Below are positions 1 to 5,060 of a stretch of DNA of 5,181 nucleotides, piece by piece; positions within the stretch are counted from its first letter, which is position 1; each line of letters opens with the position of its first letter. The position numbers and the translations under genes were made by a program. The notes beneath the pieces are model-generated. The model was not told the DNA's origin, searched no databases, and saw only the letters and a list, made by a program, of their open reading frames with translations. The stretch comes from CAYVLI01 sp964452105 [NCBI: uncultured Nitrospinota bacterium] (GTDB taxonomy: Bacteria > JAUXIQ01), in NCBI GenBank assembly GCA_964452105.1, contig CAYVLI010000221.1:1-5181 (forward strand). Direction: 5' to 3'.

Positions 1-93
1 CGGCGGAACTCTTGAAGGTGAGGTAAACGGAGGTGCCGAGGGTGAGGTTTAGCTCTCGGAAGGAGGCATGGGTTATCTGGACGTTGTACTTCG
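1..93 (-). pseudogene. Truncated C-terminal tail of a second tupC-like ATPase gene
   Basis: Read on the minus strand, bases 88 down to 2 encode YNVQITHASFRELNLTLGTS followed by VYLTFKSSA. This matches residues 305-333 of the intact TupC in this window at 27 of 29 positions. At DNA level bases 1-93 align without gaps to 904-996, with 78 of 93 identical by hand count. Homology stops at about 93-100, and further upstream the frame hits a TAG at 134-136 with no plausible start. The piece therefore has no nucleotide-binding domain: it is the end of the TOBE-like C-terminal domain only, and it continues a few codons past the left edge. I infer a 5'-truncated duplicate of tupC, with hicBA now where the rest of the gene would be. 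Sure of the homology, less sure of how it arose. Confidence 0.8.
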
Positions 94-95
94 TA

Positions 96-128
96 ACAAC
101 ATAAACGGCCAAGAGTCGCTCTTGGCCG
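96..128 (-). terminator. Probable intrinsic terminator of hicBA
   Basis: A perfect 10-bp stem (106-115 with 119-128, core GGCCAAGAG) closes a 3-nt loop. On the minus strand it is followed by TTTATGTTGTT. It begins 16 nt after the hicA stop, the right place for a rho-independent terminator. The T-tract is interrupted, so termination may be partial. Confidence 0.6.
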
Positions 129-144
129 ACTTTCTACCTTCTTC

Positions 145-363
145 TCATAGCTCTTCCCATTTTTCTCTGTCGATTTTGGCCTGACGAAGAATTCTGCTTA
201 AAAGCTCTCTACCTATTTCCGATTTGTGAGGATTTGGTATGAATATCGTAATATCGCCCCTGACCATGAATTGATGCTTGCCGCCTGAGTATGGGCCTTC
301 AAAGCCTATCTGCCTGAAATATCGTATAAGCTCTTTGCGTTTAATTGGTCCGAACCGGGGCAT
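145..363 (-). CDS. hicA: HicA-type mRNA interferase toxin
   Basis: A 72-residue protein of the HicA/YcfA family: small toxins with a double-stranded-RNA-binding-like fold that cleave mRNA and are neutralised by HicB. Visible family marks are the N-terminal helix (KRKELIRYFRQIGFE, residues 8-22), the GGKHQFM motif at residues 27-33 with the presumed catalytic His30, a hydrophobic strand (ITIFIPNP) and the C-terminal helix KSEIGRELLSRILRQAKID. Length is normal. The start chosen is the ATG at 363-361, which overlaps the hicB stop by one base (TGATG). The frame stays open upstream to 444, but that extension is low-complexity antisense of hicB and not HicA-like. Translational coupling to hicB is expected. 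GC is lower than in the metabolic genes, consistent with separate acquisition. No inactivating lesion is seen. Confidence 0.9.
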   Translation of the reverse strand: MPRFGPIKRKELIRYFRQIGFEGPYSGGKHQFMVRGDITIFIPNPHKSEIGRELLSRILRQAKIDREKWEEL

Positions 364-605
364 CAAGCCACTTCCTTGATGGTCAACTCGATACCGTCTA
401 TGACTGGGAGGAGAAGGTTCTTGTGAACACGGAAGAGAATCCACTCTTCAAGAACTTCTTGAAGTTGCTGCCTGCAATCCTCGAGGCTCTCTGCATTAGA
501 ATAGACTCCGGTGCATTGAGGTATTTCGCCATAATAGGAACCATCCTCCGGCAGGATTTCGTATCTGGCGTGTCGTAATGCCGCCTGGATATAGTCCATC
601 AACAT
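363..605 (-). CDS. hicB: HicB-type antitoxin (short form)
   Basis: An 80-residue protein of the HicB/UPF0150 family, the antitoxin partner of HicA. The partial RNase-H-like fold is recognisable: strand ARYEILPEDGSYYGEIPQC (13-31), then the SLEDCRQQLQEVLEEWILF helix (40-58), then the LPVIDGIELTI strand (66-76). The protein ends there, so it lacks the C-terminal ribbon-helix-helix or HTH domain that longer HicB proteins use to bind their own promoter. Autoregulation may therefore be absent or work through the complex. The ATG at 605-603 is chosen because AGAGAGGT lies 5 nt upstream; a second in-frame ATG at 599-597 is less well spaced. hicB precedes hicA and overlaps it by 1 nt, so antitoxin is made first. 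A terminator-like hairpin follows hicA. Confidence 0.88.
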   Translation of the reverse strand: MLMDYIQAALRHARYEILPEDGSYYGEIPQCTGVYSNAESLEDCRQQLQEVLEEWILFRVHKNLLLPVIDGIELTIKEVA

Positions 606-610
606 CGTTA

Positions 611-618
611 ACCTCTCT
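611..618 (-). promoter_or_regulatory. Ribosome binding site of hicB
   Basis: The minus strand reads AGAGAGGT followed by TAACG and then ATG. The 5-nt spacing favours the first of two nearby in-frame ATG codons. Confidence 0.6.
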
Positions 619-655
619 GTGGTATTAAAGGAATATTATTCTTATTAAGTTTCTC
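619..655 (-). promoter_or_regulatory. AT-rich candidate promoter/operator of hicBA
   Basis: The stretch just upstream of the hicB ribosome site is the most AT-rich in the window and contains the palindrome GAATATTATTC (631-641). On the minus strand TAATAT inside it could serve as a -10 element, but no convincing -35 box is visible. The palindrome could be an operator. Both readings are inference. Confidence 0.3.
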
Positions 656-667
656 CTCCACCCGTTT

Positions 668-701
668 ATAAGGATACCATTCATCCCCACACTAAAGTGT
701 G
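668..701 (-). repeat. Hairpin plus tail resembling an IS200/IS605 end fragment
   Basis: The minus strand carries a 6-bp hairpin with a 2-nt loop (CACACT TT AGTGTG, 688-701), then GGGATGAAT, then GGTATCCTTAT (668-678). The same 11-mer directly follows another GTGGG hairpin at 5113-5123 on the plus strand. Subterminal hairpins with such C/G-rich arms are typical of IS200/IS605 elements and the guide RNAs made from their ends. No transposase or TnpB gene is present, so at most this is a remnant. The rest of the 606-889 spacer holds no supportable gene. Confidence 0.3.
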
Positions 702-815
702 AGGTTTTCTGGTATGTTTTTATAAAGATTATACACCTGCATTTTCATTTCTACTCGCTCAGGGCCTGTTTTGCAAGATGGAAATGATAAAGTGGTCCCC
801 TCGGATTGTTCGATC

Positions 816-843
816 GCAGGGGCACTGCGCGCCGCACCCCTAC
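816..843. repeat. 28-bp imperfect palindrome, copy 1 of a dispersed repeat
   Basis: Bases 816-843 match the 28-bp palindrome at 2611-2638 at 23 of 28 positions in the same orientation, with identical length and the outer arms conserved. Here the inner arms have decayed, so the stem is imperfect. It lies about 47 nt beyond the tupC stop and has no T-tract on either side, so I do not call it a terminator. A REP-like dispersed palindrome is the better description. Confidence 0.6.
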
Positions 844-889
844 CCCCTGTTAACATAAGAATGCCGTGAAACAAGAAGGGGGCGGACTG

Positions 890-1903
890 TCAGAAGATGG
901 AGACAGCGGAGGATTTGAAGGTGAGATAGACGGGAGTGCCGAGGGTGAGGCTGAGCTCGCGGAAGGAGGCGTGGGTTATCTGGACGTTGTATTCCGCGCC
1001 TGCTTCGACTCCCAGCATGACTGCTTTACCCGTGTCTTCTATTCTTATGATGGTTCCCTGGAGGCTGTTGCGGGCGCTGGAGTGGATTTCCTCGAGGGAG
1101 ACTATTATGTCGCGGGGGTCTATGGAGATGTAGGCCTCCCCTGCCCTGTCGGTTACGAGGGAGATGCTGTTATTTCCCACGCGGGTCAGGCTTTCACCGC
1201 CTTCTTTGTAGATGTATGCCTTGAACAGGTTTTCCTTGAAGGTGTCCGAAACCCTGCCGTCCAGGAGGGTTATAACATTGTCTGCGAGCCTGTAGGCCTG
1301 GGATAGATTGTGGGTGGACATTATGACCGTTACGTCGTCGCCTTCCCTCAGATTTCTAATCAAGCCTTCTATTATCTCTGCGTTCATGGGATCGACGTTG
1401 GAGGTGGGTTCGTCCAGAAGCAGAACGCAGGGACTTACGGCCAGCGCCCGTGCTATGGCAACGCGCTGCGCTTCGCCGCTGCTCAGCTTCCTGGCGCTTC
1501 GTTTCCCGAAACCGCCGAGACCTACCTTGTGAAGCGCCTCTTCGACGCGCGGCTTCAGTTCATCTTTCCTGAAACCCCTTGCCTTGAGCCCGTAAGCCAC
1601 GTTGGAGAAGACGCTGGTGGTTAACATTACCGGGTTCTGGCCTACCATGGTGATTTCCCTCTTAACGGGGAGGGACGAACGGGGATGAACCTCTTTCATG
1701 CGATAGAGCAGTCGGCCTGCGGTGGGCGCCTCCAGGAGGGCCAATATACTCATGAGGGTCGTCTTGCCGGAGCCGTTGGGGCCGACCAGGGCGTATATTT
1801 CTCCTTCCTCGAAGCCGAGCGAGGGGATATCCAGCACCCGGCGCTGGCCGTAACATTTGGTTAACCCTTTGAGTTCATAAACCGGCATGCTTGCGCTCAT
1901 CAT
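890..1903 (-). CDS. tupC: Tungstate/molybdate ABC transporter ATP-binding protein TupC
   Basis: A 337-residue cytoplasmic ATPase that powers oxyanion import with the TupB permease. The ABC domain is complete: Walker A GPNGSGKTT (41-49), Q-loop Gln89 (VGQNP), signature LSSGEAQ (140-146), Walker B VLLLDEP (160-166), D-loop NVD (169-171) and switch His198 (STHN). Residues of about 270-337 form a TOBE-like C-terminal domain, as in oxyanion importers where such domains can sense the metal oxyanion. The ATG at 1903-1901 overlaps the tupB TGA by 4 nt (ATGA) with AGGA 4 nt upstream. A second ATG follows immediately at 1900, and another at residue 6. The overlap implies one transcript with tupB. A partial duplicate of its 3' end lies at 1-93. 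Assignment to tungstate rather than molybdate rests on the TupB partner; substrate is not provable from sequence alone. Confidence 0.88.
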   Translation of the reverse strand: MMSASMPVYELKGLTKCYGQRRVLDIPSLGFEEGEIYALVGPNGSGKTTLMSILALLEAPTAGRLLYRMKEVHPRSSLPVKREITMVGQNPVMLTTSVFSNVAYGLKARGFRKDELKPRVEEALHKVGLGGFGKRSARKLSSGEAQRVAIARALAVSPCVLLLDEPTSNVDPMNAEIIEGLIRNLREGDDVTVIMSTHNLSQAYRLADNVITLLDGRVSDTFKENLFKAYIYKEGGESLTRVGNNSISLVTDRAGEAYISIDPRDIIVSLEEIHSSARNSLQGTIIRIEDTGKAVMLGVEAGAEYNVQITHASFRELSLTLGTPVYLTFKSSAVSIF

Positions 1904-2592
1904 GCTTTCCTGGCCTGAAGCTTCCTGAAGAAAATGTTCACCGCAAAGGCTACCATGAGAAGTATAATACCGAGTGCTATCGCCAGGCCATACTCGCCCT
2001 TGCTGGTCTCCAGGGCTATGGCAGTGGTAACCGTCCGGGTGTATCCCTTGATGTTTCCTCCCAGTATCAACGCCGAACCCACTTCTGCGATGGCGCGGCC
2101 GAAACCGGCTATGATTGCGGCAATTAGAGCGTACCTGGCTTCTTCGAGCACCGTCAACGCCGTGAGGAAACTTCCTGCGCCGAGGGTCTGGGCGGTGGGT
2201 CTAACCCTGTTGTCCACTTCCTGGACGGCGGACATGGTGAGCGCGGACACGATGGGGGCGGCCAGGATGAACTGTCCTACTATAACCGCCTTGACCGTGA
2301 ACAGGAGGTTGAGCGTGCCGAGGGGCCCCTGCTGTGAAAACAGGGCGAAGACGAAGAGGCCCACCACCACCGTGGGCAGGGACATCAGTGTGTTCAAGAT
2401 TGTACTCAGGAGATTTCTGCCCCTGAACTTTTTTGTGCCCACCAGATAGCCGAGGGGTATCCCGACTATGGCAGCGAAAATTATGGCGGCAGAAGATATC
2501 CTGAGCGAGAGAAGAACGATTGAATAGACTTCCCTGTCCAGGGTAAAGAGAAGCTTGAAGGCGGTCGCCAGCCCCTGCGTGAGGGAGTCCAT
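1900..2592 (-). CDS. tupB: Tungstate/molybdate ABC transporter permease TupB
   Basis: A 230-residue inner-membrane permease of the binding-protein-dependent transport family, of usual TupB length. About five hydrophobic segments are visible, near residues 23-48, 60-85, 97-120, 150-178 and 203-222. The conserved cytoplasmic EAA-type loop that docks on the ATPase lies around residues 149-170 (EEARYALIAAIIAGFGRAIAEVG). The sequence PTVVVGL and the segment GGNIKGYTRTVTTAIALETS, running into KGEYGLAIALGIILL, are characteristic of TupB rather than ModB. The ATG at 2592-2590 has TGAGGG 6 nt upstream. It overlaps tupC by 4 nt. The partner tupA (periplasmic or lipoprotein tungstate-binding protein) is not upstream, where XdhC is encoded instead, so the importer must borrow a binding protein encoded elsewhere or be inactive. 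No frameshift or internal stop is seen. Confidence 0.9.
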   Translation of the reverse strand: MDSLTQGLATAFKLLFTLDREVYSIVLLSLRISSAAIIFAAIVGIPLGYLVGTKKFRGRNLLSTILNTLMSLPTVVVGLFVFALFSQQGPLGTLNLLFTVKAVIVGQFILAAPIVSALTMSAVQEVDNRVRPTAQTLGAGSFLTALTVLEEARYALIAAIIAGFGRAIAEVGSALILGGNIKGYTRTVTTAIALETSKGEYGLAIALGIILLMVAFAVNIFFRKLQARKA

Positions 2593-2598
2593 CGTTTG

Positions 2599-2604
2599 CC
2601 CTCA
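2599..2604 (-). promoter_or_regulatory. Ribosome binding site of tupB
   Basis: The minus strand reads TGAGGG, then 6 nt, then ATG. It starts only 6 nt after the large palindrome at 2611-2638, so folding of that palindrome in mRNA could affect ribosome access. Confidence 0.6.
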
Positions 2605-2606
2605 AG

Positions 2607-2643
2607 ACAGGCAGGGGCACGGTGCGCCGTGCCCCTGCTCTGT
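2607..2643. repeat. Perfect GC-rich palindrome between xdhC and tupB
   Basis: Arms GCAGGGGCACGG (2611-2622) and CCGTGCCCCTGC (2627-2638) are perfectly complementary around a 4-nt loop. The outer ACAG (2607-2610) and CTGT (2640-2643) extend the pairing past a single-base bulge. A related copy is at 816-843. There is no T-tract on the minus side, so this is not a standard terminator. It may act as an mRNA-stabilising or polarity hairpin within an operon, or be a REP-like dispersed repeat. The 97-bp spacer around it shows no convincing promoter. Confidence 0.75.
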
Positions 2644-2689
2644 AAGCGTGGTTATTTTAAAAAGGTCTTTCAACAAACCGATCTAACTT

Positions 2690-3484
2690 CTATGTTTTTT
2701 CCGCAGCGCCTTTGTAAATCTGAGTGATTTCGGCGAGTATGCTGACGGCTATCTCTTCGGGGGTTTCGGCGCCTATATCCAGCCCGATGGGGGCGTGCAC
2801 CCGTTTGAATTCCCCTTCAGGAATGCCCTCCTGCTGGAGGTTTTTATAAACGGTGTCGATCTTCCTCTTGCTGCCAATCATTCCTATGTATCGGGCATCT
2901 GTGCCCAGCGCCCATTTGAGCACGAGCTGGTCGTGCAGATGGCCGCGGGTGACTATGACGACGTATGAATTCTTGTTGATGTTTAGTTTATCGAAGGATT
3001 CGTTGAAACCTTCGCTGTGGACTGCGTCTGCCTCGGGGAATCTCTCTTCGTTGGCGAAGGTGGGCCTGTCGTCGATGATGGTTACCTTGAAACCGGCTAT
3101 GCTGGCCATTTTGGAGAGGGGTTGTGCTATGTGTCCCGCACCGAAGACGTAAACCACCGGCAGCGCTTTGATGGGCTCTACGAACACGTCCAGCACTCCT
3201 CCGCATATCAGGCCGCTCTCGGCCATGTCCTTCTCGGTTAATCTGAAGTTGGCCACTCTGGCCGTACCTTCCGCGATGGCGTTCATGGCTTCCTGCCACA
3301 CTTCGCCGTCAACGCAGCCTCCGCCTATGGAGCCCAGGGTCGAGCCGTCCTGGCGCACCAGCATCTTCGCCGTATCTTTGCGGGGTGCGGCTCCCTTTCG
3401 CGAAATGATTGTGGCGAGCGCCGCCGCCCCTCCACTTTTACGGATTCGGACTATCTCTTCGTATATGTCAAGCGGTTTGTCCAT
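2690..3484 (-). CDS. xdhC: XdhC/CoxI-family molybdenum cofactor maturation and insertion protein
   Basis: A 264-residue cytoplasmic accessory protein. In characterised relatives XdhC binds molybdenum cofactor, promotes its sulfuration and delivers it to the xanthine dehydrogenase large subunit. The N-terminal XdhC/CoxI domain has TIISRKGAAPRKDTAKMLV (25-43), GSIGGGCVDGEV (51-62) with Cys57, and GLICGGVLDVFVEP (91-104) with Cys94. The C-terminal Rossmann domain has FGAGHIAQPL (114-123), VTRGHLHD (178-185), YIGMIGSKRK (199-208) and HAPIGLDIGAETPEEIAVSI (230-249). Both domains are complete. The ATG at 3484-3482 has only a weak ribosome site, but no better in-frame start is apparent. It follows the Fe-S subunit gene by 42 nt, in the same direction, with a hairpin between. 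Context supports a role for the hydroxylase encoded next door. CoxI is an equally valid family name. Confidence 0.88.
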   Translation of the reverse strand: MDKPLDIYEEIVRIRKSGGAAALATIISRKGAAPRKDTAKMLVRQDGSTLGSIGGGCVDGEVWQEAMNAIAEGTARVANFRLTEKDMAESGLICGGVLDVFVEPIKALPVVYVFGAGHIAQPLSKMASIAGFKVTIIDDRPTFANEERFPEADAVHSEGFNESFDKLNINKNSYVVIVTRGHLHDQLVLKWALGTDARYIGMIGSKRKIDTVYKNLQQEGIPEGEFKRVHAPIGLDIGAETPEEIAVSILAEITQIYKGAAEKT

Positions 3485-3494
3485 AATATCATCG

Positions 3495-3513
3495 GGCAGG
3501 TTTAAAACCTGCC
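3495..3513. repeat. Short palindrome between the Fe-S subunit and xdhC genes
   Basis: GGCAGGTTT (3495-3503) and AAACCTGCC (3505-3513) are perfect inverted repeats about one central base. It occupies about half of the 42-bp spacer and ends 10 nt before the xdhC start, where a ribosome site would be expected. No T-run follows. It may be a dispersed palindrome or a translational control hairpin for xdhC; neither can be decided here. Confidence 0.6.
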
Positions 3514-3526
3514 TCTGCTCACTGAA

Positions 3527-3994
3527 TTACGCTTTCCCGGCCACTGCCAGGATGCTCTTGACTATCTTGTCATAGCCCGTGCAGCGGCACAGGTTACCGG
3601 CAATGGCCTTCCTCACTTCATGCTCGGTCGGCCTGGGATTGTTCTCCAGGAAGGTCTTGGCCATCATTATCATGCCCGGGGTGCAGAAACCACACTGGAT
3701 GGCGCCGTATTCGATGAATGCCTGTTGTAAGGGGTGTAAATTATCGCCATCAGCCACTCCCTCGATGGTCAGCACATCCGCCCCGTCGGCTTCGACGGCC
3801 AGCATAATGCAGGAGTTGACGGCCTTTCCATTCACCACCACCGTGCAGGCGCCGCAATCTCCCTCGCCGCACCCTTCCTTGGTACCGGTGAGATTAAGTT
3901 CATTCCTGATAAAGTCGAGGAGGGTCATCCTGGGTTCGACTTCCCTCTGGTGGCTCTCGCCGTTAACTTTCAATTTAATGGGTACTTTTGCCAC
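3527..3994 (-). CDS. [2Fe-2S] small subunit of a molybdenum hydroxylase (CoxS/XdhC-small/HcrC type)
   Basis: A 155-residue electron-transfer subunit of the xanthine oxidase family. The N-terminal plant-ferredoxin-like domain binds one [2Fe-2S] cluster through Cys42, Cys47, Cys50 (EGCGEGDCGAC) and Cys62. The C-terminal four-helix domain binds the second through Cys101, Cys104 (QCGFCTPG), Cys136 and Cys138 (NLCRCTGY). Gln100 sits where family structures place a contact to the molybdenum cofactor. All eight ligands and the length are standard. The start is GTG at 3994-3992, with a strong GGAGG at 4004-4008, 9 nt away. It lies 35 nt downstream of the FAD-subunit gene and upstream of xdhC. The large molybdenum subunit that should receive its electrons is not encoded in the window. 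The substrate (CO, purine, nicotinate, aromatic acyl-CoA or other) cannot be inferred from this subunit. Confidence 0.92.
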   Translation of the reverse strand: MAKVPIKLKVNGESHQREVEPRMTLLDFIRNELNLTGTKEGCGEGDCGACTVVVNGKAVNSCIMLAVEADGADVLTIEGVADGDNLHPLQQAFIEYGAIQCGFCTPGMIMMAKTFLENNPRPTEHEVRKAIAGNLCRCTGYDKIVKSILAVAGKA

Positions 3995-4003
3995 TTGTTA
4001 TAT

Positions 4004-4008
4004 CCTCC
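4004..4008 (-). promoter_or_regulatory. Ribosome binding site fixing the GTG start of the Fe-S subunit
   Basis: The minus strand reads CTGGAGGATATAACAAGTG. GGAGG with a 9-nt spacer supports the GTG at 3994 as the true initiation codon. Confidence 0.7.
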
Positions 4009-4029
4009 AGAACTGCTCGCTCTGCTCTA

Positions 4030-4905
4030 TTACGAAGATGACGCAGCCTGATACGCCATCTTGAGAGCTCTCCTGACCAGCACGTCTGCCATCTCTTTCC
4101 TGTAACCGCCTGAACACCTGACGTCCGATATGGGCCTGCTCGCTTTAGAGGCGGCCTTGCCCGCTTCGACGAGCGCTGAGTCTTCAAGCGTTGAGCCTAT
4201 CAGCAATTCTTCGGCTTTGCGGGCCCTGATTGCTGTAGGGGCCACCGAACCCAGTGCTATACGGGCCTGCTTGACCGTGCCGTTCTTCCCATCAAGGATG
4301 ACCACCGCGGCGACGTTCACCAGCGCTATCTCCATTGCCCGCCGCACTCCCAGCTTTATGAAAGCGCCGCCGGTATGGGGTTTCATGGCCGGCGCTTCAA
4401 TCTGAACCAGTACTTCACCTTGCTTTAGGTCGATTTTCCCGGGACCGGTGAAGAATTGTTCCAGCGGCAAGACCCGCTCTTTGCGCGGGCCGCGAATGCG
4501 CGCTATCGCATCCAGGGCCATGAGCGGTGTGGCCGTATCGGCCGCCGGTGAAGCGTTGCACAGGTTTCCACCCAGTGTAGCCCTGTTTCGCACCTGCACC
4601 GACCCCACTTCGCCCGCTGCCTGCGCCAGGAATGGAATGTTTTCCTGTATGGCTCTGGAGGTATGCAAACTGGCGAGCGTGGCAAGCGCGCCTACCCTGA
4701 GACCATTTCGCTTGCTGTAGTTTATCTTGTCCAGACCCTTTATGCCTTTGAGGTCTATGACCACTCCAGGCTTAAGCGCCTTGAGTTTCATGCCGGGCAC
4801 AAGGTCCGTTCCTCCGGCCATCAACCTGGCGCCATTTTTATGTTTGCGAAAAAGCGCAAATACTTCTTCCATGGCGCCGGGGCGGTAGTAATCGAAGTTA
4901 TGCAA
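4030..4905 (-). CDS. FAD-binding medium subunit of a molybdenum hydroxylase (CoxM/XdhB/HcrB type)
   Basis: A 291-residue flavoprotein subunit that passes electrons from the Fe-S subunit to an acceptor. From the TTG start, the FAD-binding domain shows AGGTDLVPG (30-38) and TLGGNLCNASPAADT (110-124), the two FAD pyrophosphate-binding loops. Residues of about 175-285 form the CO-dehydrogenase flavoprotein C-terminal domain (GVRRAMEIALVNVAAVV, then IALGSVAPTAIRARKAEELL). Length is normal, and no Fe-S loop insertion like that of 4-hydroxybenzoyl-CoA reductase is apparent. I chose TTG at 4905-4903: AGGGGGTGA, nearly matching the anti-Shine-Dalgarno complement, lies 5 nt upstream. The alternative in-frame GTG at 4914-4912 is inside that motif, and a TAG at 4920-4918 rules out anything longer. 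It is the first gene of the visible operon, and the large subunit gene is missing. Confidence 0.9.
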   Translation of the reverse strand: MHNFDYYRPGAMEEVFALFRKHKNGARLMAGGTDLVPGMKLKALKPGVVIDLKGIKGLDKINYSKRNGLRVGALATLASLHTSRAIQENIPFLAQAAGEVGSVQVRNRATLGGNLCNASPAADTATPLMALDAIARIRGPRKERVLPLEQFFTGPGKIDLKQGEVLVQIEAPAMKPHTGGAFIKLGVRRAMEIALVNVAAVVILDGKNGTVKQARIALGSVAPTAIRARKAEELLIGSTLEDSALVEAGKAASKASRPISDVRCSGGYRKEMADVLVRRALKMAYQAASSS

Positions 4906-4912
4906 TTCATTC

Positions 4913-4944
4913 ACCCCCTACGAGTGGTGTTCAAACCCCCTACG
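4913..4944. repeat. Two direct 10-bp repeats at the 5' end of the hydroxylase operon
   Basis: ACCCCCTACG occurs at 4913-4922 and again at 4935-4944, a 22-bp period, about two helical turns. The gene-proximal copy supplies the AGGGGG ribosome site and the in-frame TAG upstream of the FAD-subunit gene. The second copy may be a fortuitous duplication or half of an operator; function is inferred only from spacing. Confidence 0.5.
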
Positions 4945-4976
4945 GGAATCCGATGAAAGACGCTTCAACAGACTAT

Positions 4977-5005
4977 TGCCTAACAGAAAAAGCTCATCGA
5001 GTCAA
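4977..5005 (-). promoter_or_regulatory. Weak candidate promoter of the hydroxylase operon
   Basis: The minus strand has TTGACT (5005-5000), five of six bases of a sigma-70 -35 box. The hexamer 17 nt later is TAGGCA, a poor -10. It lies about 100 nt upstream of the first gene and after a terminator, which is where a promoter is needed, but the sequence evidence is thin. Confidence 0.2.
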
Positions 5006-5030
5006 GCCTATTGTGGTCTGGAGTTACCCC

Positions 5031-5060
5031 AAAAAAGAATCCCCCGGATGAATCCGGGGG
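5031..5060 (-). terminator. Intrinsic terminator for a transcript entering from the right
   Basis: An 8-bp GC-rich stem (5041-5048 CCCCCGGA with 5053-5060 TCCGGGGG, TGAA loop) is followed on the minus strand by ATTCTTTTTTGGGG. GC-rich stem plus T-run is the classic rho-independent layout. It would isolate the hydroxylase operon from minus-strand transcription beyond the window. The same stem also forms on the plus strand as the first hairpin of the block at 5037-5123. Confidence 0.65.

Noticed and set aside
364-444. N-terminal extension of HicA upstream of 363
   Set aside because: It would overlap most of the hicB C-terminal codons, is not HicA-like, and the ATG at 363 shows the typical 1-nt coupled overlap.
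688-712. Plus-strand terminator (CACACT hairpin followed by a short T-rich stretch)
   Set aside because: The stem is only 6 bp, the T-run is short and broken, and there is no plus-strand gene for it to terminate.
692-874. 60-residue minus-strand open frame downstream of tupC
   Set aside because: It spans the decayed 28-bp palindrome, has low-complexity composition, shows no recognisable domain and has no convincing ribosome site; most likely chance.
866-1624. Plus-strand open frames of 146, 104 and 74 residues
   Set aside because: They lie antisense to tupC, whose motifs are complete. They reflect GC-rich codon structure on the opposite strand and match no family I recognise.
1934-2449. Long plus-strand open frame of 171 residues
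   Set aside because: It is exactly antisense to tupB and its composition is what antisense of a membrane-protein gene gives.
2593-2689. Moco/tungsten-cofactor riboswitch upstream of tupB
   Set aside because: The 97-bp spacer contains one simple long hairpin and none of the multi-helix architecture expected of that riboswitch class.
3168-4064. Plus-strand open frames opposite xdhC and the Fe-S subunit gene
   Set aside because: Shadow frames of genes with intact, family-specific motifs.
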